The notes below the pieces were generated by a model. The model searched no databases and was not told the origin of the DNA. It saw only the letters and a list, made by a program, of their open reading frames with translations. The translations under genes were made by a program, and so were the position numbers. This document shows positions 1 to 6,063 of a DNA stretch of 6,778 bases, piece by piece. The stretch comes from an uncultured Clostridia bacterium (GTDB taxonomy: Bacteria; Bacillota; Clostridia; Oscillospirales; Acutalibacteraceae). The stretch spans positions 1 through 6,778 of the forward strand of contig CALAQQ010000064.1 in NCBI GenBank assembly GCA_937888485.1, read 5' to 3'. The first letter of the stretch is position 1. Each line of letters starts with the position of its first letter.

Positions 1-209
1 TAAAAGCGGTTTCAGATTTTTCCGACATCGGAATTGAAATCGACCTTAAAAATTCCTTCACTGTCGGCAACAAAGTCTCCGATATTATTGCAGGCATTAA
101 TGCAGGTACAGGTCGGAATATACTTGTCGGCAACGATGATCCCGATGCAGTCGGTCTTGCCTGGGCACATTACGACAGCATTTATGACTTTTTAAAGCAG
201 GTGTTATAG
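1..209 (+). CDS. HAD-IIIA phosphatase-like protein, C-terminal fragment (GmhB/HisB type)
   Basis: Only the last 68 codons are visible, in the frame with codons beginning at base 3; the start lies off the left edge. The fragment reads like the end of a D-glycero-D-manno-heptose-1,7-bisphosphate 7-phosphatase: a segment like 'DIGIEIDLKNSFTVGNK' followed by SDIIAGINAG and then RNILV, which is the family's motif IV region and following strand. Such enzymes remove a phosphate from a sugar bisphosphate in the cytoplasm, usually during nucleotide-heptose synthesis for surface glycans. One oddity is that motif IV, normally GDKxxD, reads GNKVSD here, with Asn encoded at 69-71; the second Asp (81-83) is kept. 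The catalytic DxD of motif I lies outside the window, so activity cannot be judged. It ends one base before the next gene, suggesting one operon. Related HAD-IIIA proteins, including HisB-type phosphatases or a fusion partner, remain possible. Confidence 0.72.
   Translation, partial: KAVSDFSDIGIEIDLKNSFTVGNKVSDIIAGINAGTGRNILVGNDDPDAVGLAWAHYDSIYDFLKQVL
199..203 (+). promoter_or_regulatory. Ribosome binding site supporting a TTG start
   Basis: AGGTG lies inside the last codons of the upstream HAD-like gene, seven bases before the TTG at 211. It supports TTG as the real start of the radical SAM gene. The next in-frame ATG is at codon 58, which would delete much of the N-terminal cobalamin-binding-type domain. 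Translation of the two genes is probably coupled. Confidence 0.6.
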
Positions 210-210
210 T

Positions 211-2127
211 TTGAAAAACATTTATTTTGTTCAGGCAGGCTTTGCATTTGATAAATCCGTTTATCTTCCTTATGCAACCGGTACAATCGTTGCATACTGC
301 AAAAGCCTTCCCGACATCGCAGCAGAATATGATTTCAAGGAGATTATCTTCCGCAGAGACGATATAACCAAAATCGTTGACGGAATGGAATCCCCTTATA
401 TCGCTGCGTTTTCAACCTATGTCTGGAATGTTGAATTCAACAAGGCACTTGCAAAAGCAGTCAAAGAAAGATATCCCGACTGCATTATCATCTTCGGCGG
501 TCACAGCGTTTCCGAAAGAATGGAATTCCTCGCAAAGGATTACATTGATATCCTTACTCTAGGTGAAGGCGAAGAAGTTACAGCAAATCTTCTCCGTGCT
601 CTTAAAAACGGCGAAGATTTAAGCTCTTGCAACGGCATTGCATACAGAGATGAAAACGGAAACAATATCCTTACTTCACCGCATTGCCCCGAAACCGTTG
701 AGAATTATCCCTCACCTTATCTTACGGGAGTTTTTGATTCAATAATTGAAAAGAATCCCGACACAATGTTTGACACGATAATCGAAACCAATCGCGGATG
801 CCCCTATAACTGTGCATACTGCGACTGGAGCAACCATAAAAAGCTCCGACTTTTCCCCATGGAAAAAGTCAAGGGTGAAATCAAATGGCTTTCCGAGCAT
901 AAAATCGAATACTGTTTCTGCGCAGACTCAAATTTCGGCATGTTTGACCGTGATATCGAAATTGCGGAATATATCGTTGAGCTGAACAAGAAAACGGGAT
1001 TCCCCAAGGTTTTCAGACCTTGCTATGAAAAAAACAGCGCGGAAAGAGTATTCAGAATTTCAAAAACGCTCAATTCCAGAGGTCTTGACAAAGGTGCGAC
1101 CATGGCATATCAGACACTCTGCGACGATGCACTTAAGAATATCAACAGAAAAAATCTGACCATGGAGCATTTTTCCGGTCTCATGGCAGACTACACAAGG
1201 GCAAATATTCCGACATATTCCGAGCTTATTCTCGGTTTGCCGGGCGAAACTCCCGAAAGCTTCTGCCAGGGTCTTTGCAAGCTTCTCAGGGCAGGTCAGC
1301 ATAATTCAATCAGCGTTTATTACTGCGAATTGCTCCCGAATGCTCCGATGTGCAGACCCGAATACATGGAGAAATATCAGATTGAACCAATGAAGGTTCA
1401 GTTTAACCATATCCACTCAGCAAGCGGAAAGAAAGACGGCATCCCCGAATATTCCTATCTTGTCCGCTCAACAAGCACCATGCCCCGTGACGGCTGGGTA
1501 TACGCAAATCTTTTCTCGATTTGTCTTCAGTGTTTCCACAGTTTGGGTCTCCTGAGATACTTTGCGATTTATTCATATTATGAACTCGGCATTGACTACT
1601 ACGATTTCTATAAAGGGCTTCTCGATTACTGTCTTAATGATGACGGTCTTACAGGCAGACTTTTCCGTGAAATAAAAGAAAAGCTTGACGGTTCTCTTGA
1701 GGGCGACTGGAACCACAGCAACCCTGTTTTCGGCAATATCACATGGTTCTTTGAAGAAGGTCTTTATCTTGAGCTTCTCTATAATTTCGACGAGCTGAAA
1801 AAGATTCTCGAAAACTATGTGAAACCTCTCGGAATAAGCGATGAAGTTTATTGTGAACTCGGTAAATTCCAGATTAATGCAATCAAGCTTCCATTTGAAA
1901 ACGAAAAGAATTTCGATTGCGGTTATGATTTTGACGAATATTTCCGCACGGTCGGTTCAAATGACGAGATTACACTTGAAAAACAGCCCGTAAAATATAC
2001 TTTTATCGCATCAAAAGAATATGATAACTGGGTTGATTTCGCAAAAGAAACCGTCTGGTACGGTCGACGTAAAGGTGCAACACTTTATACAAACAGCTTA
2101 TCCAACATAAAGAAAGGTTCGGCGTGA
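211..2127 (+). CDS. Cobalamin-binding-domain radical SAM protein (638 aa)
   Basis: Probable cytoplasmic radical SAM enzyme of the large B12-binding class. The N-terminal 140 or so residues look like the Rossmann-type cobalamin-binding domain, with a strand ending in GGHS (residues 96-99) and then the typical LGEGEE (117-122). The radical SAM core begins with the [4Fe-4S] motif C197-x3-C201-x2-C204, followed by DW. It continues with a DSNFG segment (239-243) and the barrel signature LGLPGET (341-347). From about residue 411 to the end is an extra domain of about 220 residues that I do not recognise; the truncated gene at the right edge carries a homologous copy. Members of the wider class do C- or P-methylations, ring formation and other radical chemistry, so class does not give substrate. 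The start is TTG, backed by AGGTG seven bases upstream. The gene follows a sugar-phosphatase-like gene by one base, which hints at glycan or sugar tailoring. The stop codon sits inside a terminator stem. Confidence 0.9.
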   Translation: MKNIYFVQAGFAFDKSVYLPYATGTIVAYCKSLPDIAAEYDFKEIIFRRDDITKIVDGMESPYIAAFSTYVWNVEFNKALAKAVKERYPDCIIIFGGHSVSERMEFLAKDYIDILTLGEGEEVTANLLRALKNGEDLSSCNGIAYRDENGNNILTSPHCPETVENYPSPYLTGVFDSIIEKNPDTMFDTIIETNRGCPYNCAYCDWSNHKKLRLFPMEKVKGEIKWLSEHKIEYCFCADSNFGMFDRDIEIAEYIVELNKKTGFPKVFRPCYEKNSAERVFRISKTLNSRGLDKGATMAYQTLCDDALKNINRKNLTMEHFSGLMADYTRANIPTYSELILGLPGETPESFCQGLCKLLRAGQHNSISVYYCELLPNAPMCRPEYMEKYQIEPMKVQFNHIHSASGKKDGIPEYSYLVRSTSTMPRDGWVYANLFSICLQCFHSLGLLRYFAIYSYYELGIDYYDFYKGLLDYCLNDDGLTGRLFREIKEKLDGSLEGDWNHSNPVFGNITWFFEEGLYLELLYNFDELKKILENYVKPLGISDEVYCELGKFQINAIKLPFENEKNFDCGYDFDEYFRTVGSNDEITLEKQPVKYTFIASKEYDNWVDFAKETVWYGRRKGATLYTNSLSNIKKGSA

Positions 2128-2156
2128 TTTCGGTCACGCCGATTTCTTTTTTTCTT
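2119..2156 (+). terminator. Rho-independent terminator of the rightward operon
   Basis: A 9-bp GC-rich stem pairs 2119-2127 (TCGGCGTGA) with 2134-2142, around a six-base loop TTTCGG. It is followed by a T-rich run at 2143-2156. The TGA stop of the radical SAM gene forms the top of the left arm, so the terminator begins before translation ends. On the opposite strand the hairpin is followed by a weaker T-rich tract (CTTTCTTT), so it may also act as a backup for the leftward unit. Confidence 0.85.
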
Positions 2157-2164
2157 TACTGCAT

Positions 2165-2198
2165 AACAAAAAGCAGGCAACGCCGAAACGTCACCTGC
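2165..2198 (-). terminator. Probable rho-independent terminator of the leftward operon
   Basis: Read on the minus strand, GCAGG pairs with CCTGC (outer 5 bp, 2194-2198 with 2173-2177). After a two-base internal mismatch come three more pairs (2189-2191 with 2180-2182) around a six-base loop. The transcript then runs into CTTTTTGTT at 2165-2173. It lies about 32 bases beyond the stop of the membrane protein gene, the expected place for the end of the leftward transcript. The imperfect stem makes this less certain than the rightward terminator. Confidence 0.65.
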
Positions 2199-2229
2199 AG
2201 GTTAACGATATGCACTTTGATTATATTTC

Positions 2230-3465
2230 TTAAACGTATGTTTCAGGGTCAAACACCATAAGAGCATAAATCAACGTATAAATAACAACTACAAATTGAG
2301 GAATCTTTGACAGCAGTCTCGAAAGATGGTCTGTAAAGGTTTCACGTTCGTAATACATAATGTAAAAAAACGATGCCAATAAAAGAGTGTATGCATGTCC
2401 TATAAAACGAGTAATATCAGCCGAAAATGCAACACATGCAACGATTGACAAGAAAAACATCAAAGACATGCAGATAATCACTGCTTTTTTCATCTTGTTA
2501 TCATTTCCCTGTTTTATAAATGCTTTAAAACACAAAAGCACAAGAGAAACCACAGGTAAACAGATCAGCATCGGAGCAATTCCGTTTTTAAAACTTATTG
2601 CTCTCAATGTAAACAGCAATCTTTGATAAAGGAAATACAAAGCCCTTGGCAAAGGCGATTCTATGCTGTTTATGCCCGCATAATCGACGTTTTCATAATA
2701 AGGCTCCGGGTACAGCGCCGTAGCGTAATATTTGGAAACGCCTTCATATCCTCTTTCGTTAAGAATTGCTGAAAATTCTTCAAAAGTATAAACCAGATTA
2801 TCTTTTTCACAGAGAACAAAATATCCGGTCAGAAGCACCGTTGAAACAAACGAGAGAGAAATAACAATCCAGAGCAAAGCTTTTTCTTTTTTATCCTGTA
2901 TGACCGTCGTTTTGTAAATCATCAGCAGAAGGATAAACGGAATATAGACAAACAAACTGCCGAAATTGACCATGATAACCATCAGCGATGACGGAACAAT
3001 CAAAAGATACAGCCTTTTATCCGAAAGGAAAAGAATCGACAAAACAGTAAAATACATCCAGAACGAATCCAACGAACCCATTTTATAAACATACATGGGA
3101 AACGTTGATATTCCTGTCAGAAAGAACACGGTTAAAAGTATAATATTTGTCCTGTTTTTTCCTTCGTGGTGCATCAGAAGCTTTTCCAGCAACACCAGAA
3201 TAATAAAAACAAACACAAGAAAAATAACCGTGTTGAACGCAAAAACTGCTTCTTTGCTTGTGTTATTAAAAAAGAAATTATATATCGCACCCGGGAGCAA
3301 TTTTGAGCAAAATCCCATGGAGAAATCAACGAGAAAATAAGGATAGCATACGTCGGACAAACCCATGGGATTCATGGAAGCAGTCACAAAAAAGTTGTAA
3401 GCTATAAAAGCCAGAAAATAAAAAGGAAGATAAGGGTGTTTCTTATCCCTCACAATTCCGTCCAT
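2230..3465 (-). CDS. Polytopic membrane protein of unknown function (411 aa)
   Basis: I do not recognise a family. The protein is strongly hydrophobic, with about ten likely membrane segments, roughly at residues 11-29, 75-95, 106-126, 132-148, 151-167, 168-185, 196-219, 296-317, 328-347, 355-372 and 388-405; the exact count is uncertain. A hydrophilic loop of about 60-70 residues (220-285), rich in Tyr and acidic residues, separates the N- and C-terminal helix groups. A conserved-looking first loop (LSDVCYPYFLVDFSMGF, 36-52) and the SADITRF segment (348-354) carry charged residues at membrane edges. This is the general look of bacterial GT-C glycosyltransferases, glycan polymerases or other lipid-glycan membrane proteins, but that is inference. 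I chose the ATG at 3465 over an in-frame TTG at 3489 because AAGGGAGAA lies six bases before the ATG, while nothing suitable precedes the TTG. It is last in the leftward operon, 20 bases after the radical SAM stop. Confidence 0.82.
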   Translation of the reverse strand: MDGIVRDKKHPYLPFYFLAFIAYNFFVTASMNPMGLSDVCYPYFLVDFSMGFCSKLLPGAIYNFFFNNTSKEAVFAFNTVIFLVFVFIILVLLEKLLMHHEGKNRTNIILLTVFFLTGISTFPMYVYKMGSLDSFWMYFTVLSILFLSDKRLYLLIVPSSLMVIMVNFGSLFVYIPFILLLMIYKTTVIQDKKEKALLWIVISLSFVSTVLLTGYFVLCEKDNLVYTFEEFSAILNERGYEGVSKYYATALYPEPYYENVDYAGINSIESPLPRALYFLYQRLLFTLRAISFKNGIAPMLICLPVVSLVLLCFKAFIKQGNDNKMKKAVIICMSLMFFLSIVACVAFSADITRFIGHAYTLLLASFFYIMYYERETFTDHLSRLLSKIPQFVVVIYTLIYALMVFDPETYV

Positions 3466-3470
3466 ATGAT

Positions 3471-3479
3471 TTCTCCCTT
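3471..3479 (-). promoter_or_regulatory. Strong ribosome binding site fixing the membrane protein start
   Basis: On the minus strand AAGGGAGAA lies between the stop of the radical SAM gene (3486-3488) and the ATG at 3463-3465, at normal spacing. It favours this ATG over the TTG at 3487-3489, which would overlap the upstream stop and has only A/T-rich sequence before it. Confidence 0.75.
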
Positions 3480-3485
3480 GATGTA

Positions 3486-5312
3486 TCAATAAAAATTATG
3501 CTTTTTATATTTTAATCTGTAATCACGAACCCACTGTGCACCGTATTTTGATGTATACAACAAAATATGATCGGTATCCGTAAATTCAATAGACCAAAGA
3601 CGGTCTGCGTTTTTCTTTAAGAAATCAAGCTGGAAATCCATTCGTTCCTTTTTGATGTTACGGGTTTCTTTTCCGTTCATAACATAATTGCAGGAAATAT
3701 GGAAATCTCCGTTATCTTTTATATTTTCGAGACCTGCTTCTTCGGTTTCGTTCATCATAATCGCATTCTTTTTCAATGCAAAATTAGAAGGAGTACAGCT
3801 GTCAACAAGATTTATGTTTCGTATAACATTTTTGGTTGACTCTGTTTCTTCTTTCGTTTCTCCCGGATATCCGAGAAGGAATGTGCAGTGATTCCATAAG
3901 CCTACGCTCTTTGCATCTTCAAGAAGCTTTTTGCGATTGGAACAATCTATGCCTTTATTGAGGATTTTCATTATTCTTTCAGACTCCGCCTCATATCCCC
4001 AGCAGAAGAAACGTCCGCCTGCATTATACAGATTCTGAAGAATATCCTTCGTAAACGCCTTTTCCATGCGGGCAAAAGAGTAGAAATAAATCTCTATTCC
4101 CCTGTCAATTATTTCGGTTGCAAGCTGATTATAGTATTTGGGCGGTACAGCCTCATCAACAAAAATAAAATGCTTGAAGCCATATGTGTTAACCAGACTC
4201 TGAATTTCATCCGCAGCTGTTTTTACGGACTTGATATCAAAACACTGCTGTCCTGTATAGAAATCACAGAACGTGCATTTTGCCCAATAGCAGCTCTTGG
4301 AAAGCTGCATGGGAATTACCGTATCAGCCGAGAAATACAAATCAAAATCATATCCGTCAAAACACGGAGGTGCAAGCGCATCCATATCAAGAAGCGGAGC
4401 AGACTCTGTTTCTCTGATTATTCCGTTTTCATCTTTATAAATGAGAGAATATGCATTCGACAGAGATTCACCACTCTGCAAAACTTCCACAAGTTTTACT
4501 GCGGCAATTTCTCCGTCACCGAGCTGAACCGAATCGCAGAATATATCAAAAAATTCCGGCATTGTTTTTATGGCTTCGCGGATTTTATAAATGTAGTTAC
4601 CGCCAAGTGTAATATGCGCCTTGGTTCTCTCTTTAAGATATTTGGCGAGAGTTAATCCGGGAACTATCTGACTGAGGTCAAAAATGCTTATTCCTATAAC
4701 GTCATATTTTTCAAAGTCTTCTGCCTTTATTTTCTTATCAAAATATTCAACAAACATATTCAGACCGGGGTCGTTTGCCTGAAGCTTTATATCGTCATAG
4801 TTATATGTATACACAGGATTTGCAATAAAGTTTTCAAGCATTATTTTGCTCGGCATAAAGGGCAGCGAGATTATTCTCAATGCATCTTTCAGAATATCCT
4901 TCGCTTCAAAAAGCTGCTCGGGGTCATAGAAGCGTGCCTTATCCTTTGTTACAGAAACGGCATCCTCCACCTTTTCCGCAACGTATTCTGCACTTATTCC
5001 GCTTTCAACAAACTCCTGATACGCAATGAAACGAAGAATTTTTGTTTGCAATTCTCTTGAATAGCTGCCGAATTCTTCCTCACAATATCCCTCTGCGTTG
5101 AATTCCGCAAGAAAGGAATTGTAAAACATTTCAGCTTTATGAGCCGCTTCAATTACATTTTCCTTTTTCAGAACATCGTTAAAAAATTCTATATTCAAAT
5201 CTCTTGTTTCAGCCTTGAAACCCTTTGCTTTGAGCTGACCCACAAGCTGAGCGCCCGAAAGATATGGGTTCATGGGATACCATTGCGGCGGAATAACAAA
5301 AAGTGTATTCAT
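3486..5312 (-). CDS. Cobalamin-binding-domain radical SAM protein, second subfamily (608 aa)
   Basis: Probable cytoplasmic radical SAM enzyme, clearly different from the other two radical SAM genes here. It opens like other B12-type radical SAM proteins (FVIPPQWYPMNPYLS, then a short alpha/beta region). A largely helical, charged stretch follows at about residues 50-190, and then the rest of the Rossmann-type domain, with YDVIGISIFD, ITLGGNY (GG at 237-238) and LGDGE (264-268). The [4Fe-4S] motif is C341-x4-C346-x2-C349 within SCYWAKCTFCDF, one residue longer between the first two cysteines than the classic C-x3-C-x2-C; I believe CYWxKCxFC-type motifs recur in this class. The barrel signature LGYPGET is at 480-486. 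The C-terminus is short and lacks the extra domain of the paralogous pair. The substrate cannot be told. ATG at 5312 is preceded by AAAGGAA at good spacing, three bases after the glycosyltransferase stop. Confidence 0.9.
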   Translation of the reverse strand: MNTLFVIPPQWYPMNPYLSGAQLVGQLKAKGFKAETRDLNIEFFNDVLKKENVIEAAHKAEMFYNSFLAEFNAEGYCEEEFGSYSRELQTKILRFIAYQEFVESGISAEYVAEKVEDAVSVTKDKARFYDPEQLFEAKDILKDALRIISLPFMPSKIMLENFIANPVYTYNYDDIKLQANDPGLNMFVEYFDKKIKAEDFEKYDVIGISIFDLSQIVPGLTLAKYLKERTKAHITLGGNYIYKIREAIKTMPEFFDIFCDSVQLGDGEIAAVKLVEVLQSGESLSNAYSLIYKDENGIIRETESAPLLDMDALAPPCFDGYDFDLYFSADTVIPMQLSKSCYWAKCTFCDFYTGQQCFDIKSVKTAADEIQSLVNTYGFKHFIFVDEAVPPKYYNQLATEIIDRGIEIYFYSFARMEKAFTKDILQNLYNAGGRFFCWGYEAESERIMKILNKGIDCSNRKKLLEDAKSVGLWNHCTFLLGYPGETKEETESTKNVIRNINLVDSCTPSNFALKKNAIMMNETEEAGLENIKDNGDFHISCNYVMNGKETRNIKKERMDFQLDFLKKNADRLWSIEFTDTDHILLYTSKYGAQWVRDYRLKYKKHNFY

Positions 5313-5315
5313 ACT

Positions 5316-6056
5316 TCAGTTCCTTTCTGCCAATAACATATCTTTTTTCGACATAAATCTGATATGTATTGCTGTTTTCAGATACGAAAAAGTTTGTTTT
5401 GCCGAGTTACTTGATTTGCCGTCTTTTCTCGAATAACAGTTTGTCGGTGTTTCGGTAAATTTATAACCGAGTCTGATGGGCTTTAAAACCATTTCTATTA
5501 AAAACGGGAAACCCATTTCTTCAAATCTGATGGATTTATAAAGCTCTGCCGGAGCAATCTGAACAGGTATTGTAAAATCCGTAAGATTTCTCATATACAG
5601 CACCGCCAGAAATTTTTGCGCACAGAAATTCAGAATTCTCTTTGCCGTACCGTAGCCGTAAAACTTGCAGCCCTTCATCCAGCGTGAAAGCGAATGAATT
5701 GTTTCGGGCTCCTGTTTTGTTTTTTCTATAAGGCAAGGAATTACATTCAGGTCCAGCGCTCCGTCTGACGCTACCAATAAGCAGTGAGAACCTTTGGAGA
5801 TATCAATTGCATCGTTTATGCAACCCATAAACGGTCTTTTTTGCTGTATGGCAACCAAGGGAACCTTACCCTCTTTGTTCTTGAGTTCTTCAATAACACT
5901 CAGTGTTTCCGGGGTTGCTCTTTCGGAATAGCATATTATTATTTCCTTCAGATCTTCCGGGGCACAAACGTCAAGAATGGTGTTTACGGTATTCCTTAAC
6001 GAGTCTGTTTCGGTTACCGCGCCCATCATTATACTCAAACTTTCAAACTTCAGCAT
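5316..6056 (-). CDS. Family 2 glycosyltransferase, polyprenyl-phosphate-sugar-synthase type (246 aa)
   Basis: A GT-A fold glycosyltransferase that would move a sugar from a nucleotide donor to an acceptor, plausibly a polyprenyl phosphate or growing glycan, at the inner face of the membrane. Visible marks are a first strand (ESLSIMMGAVTETDSL, residues 5-20), a second strand IIICYSE (39-45), the segment MGCINDAIDISKG (77-89) typical of donor binding, and LLVASDGALD (93-102) where the metal-binding motif belongs. The C-terminal third, FPFLIEMVLKPIRLGYKF and then TETPTNCYSRKDGKSS, closely follows the dolichol-phosphate mannosyltransferase pattern (iE...ka...Gy...E.P...R..GkSk). The expected DxD reads ASD. 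There is no C-terminal membrane anchor. ATG at 6056 is preferred; an in-frame TTG two codons upstream (6062) is possible, and neither has a strong ribosome binding site. It lies between two radical SAM genes with minimal spacing. Confidence 0.82.
   Translation of the reverse strand: MLKFESLSIMMGAVTETDSLRNTVNTILDVCAPEDLKEIIICYSERATPETLSVIEELKNKEGKVPLVAIQQKRPFMGCINDAIDISKGSHCLLVASDGALDLNVIPCLIEKTKQEPETIHSLSRWMKGCKFYGYGTAKRILNFCAQKFLAVLYMRNLTDFTIPVQIAPAELYKSIRFEEMGFPFLIEMVLKPIRLGYKFTETPTNCYSRKDGKSSNSAKQTFSYLKTAIHIRFMSKKDMLLAERN
5320..5326 (-). promoter_or_regulatory. Ribosome binding site of the 608-aa radical SAM gene
   Basis: AAAGGAA on the minus strand sits seven bases before the ATG at 5310-5312 and lies within the last codons of the glycosyltransferase gene. 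This placement implies co-transcription and probably coupled translation of the two genes. Confidence 0.65.
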
Positions 6057-6063
6057 TAACAAA

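Noticed and set aside
2128..2229. Possible small gene or attachment site in the convergent gap
   Set aside because: The 100 bases are explained by two terminators, with no open frame carrying a ribosome binding site and no flanking repeats.
3466..3489. Extended TTG start for the membrane protein
   Set aside because: The TTG overlaps the upstream stop codon and has only A/T-rich sequence before it, whereas a strong AAGGGAGAA precedes the ATG at 3465.
4170..4655. 161-codon open frame on the plus strand
   Set aside because: It is antisense to the part of the 608-aa radical SAM gene holding the cysteine motif. It has no plausible protein features and no convincing ribosome binding site.
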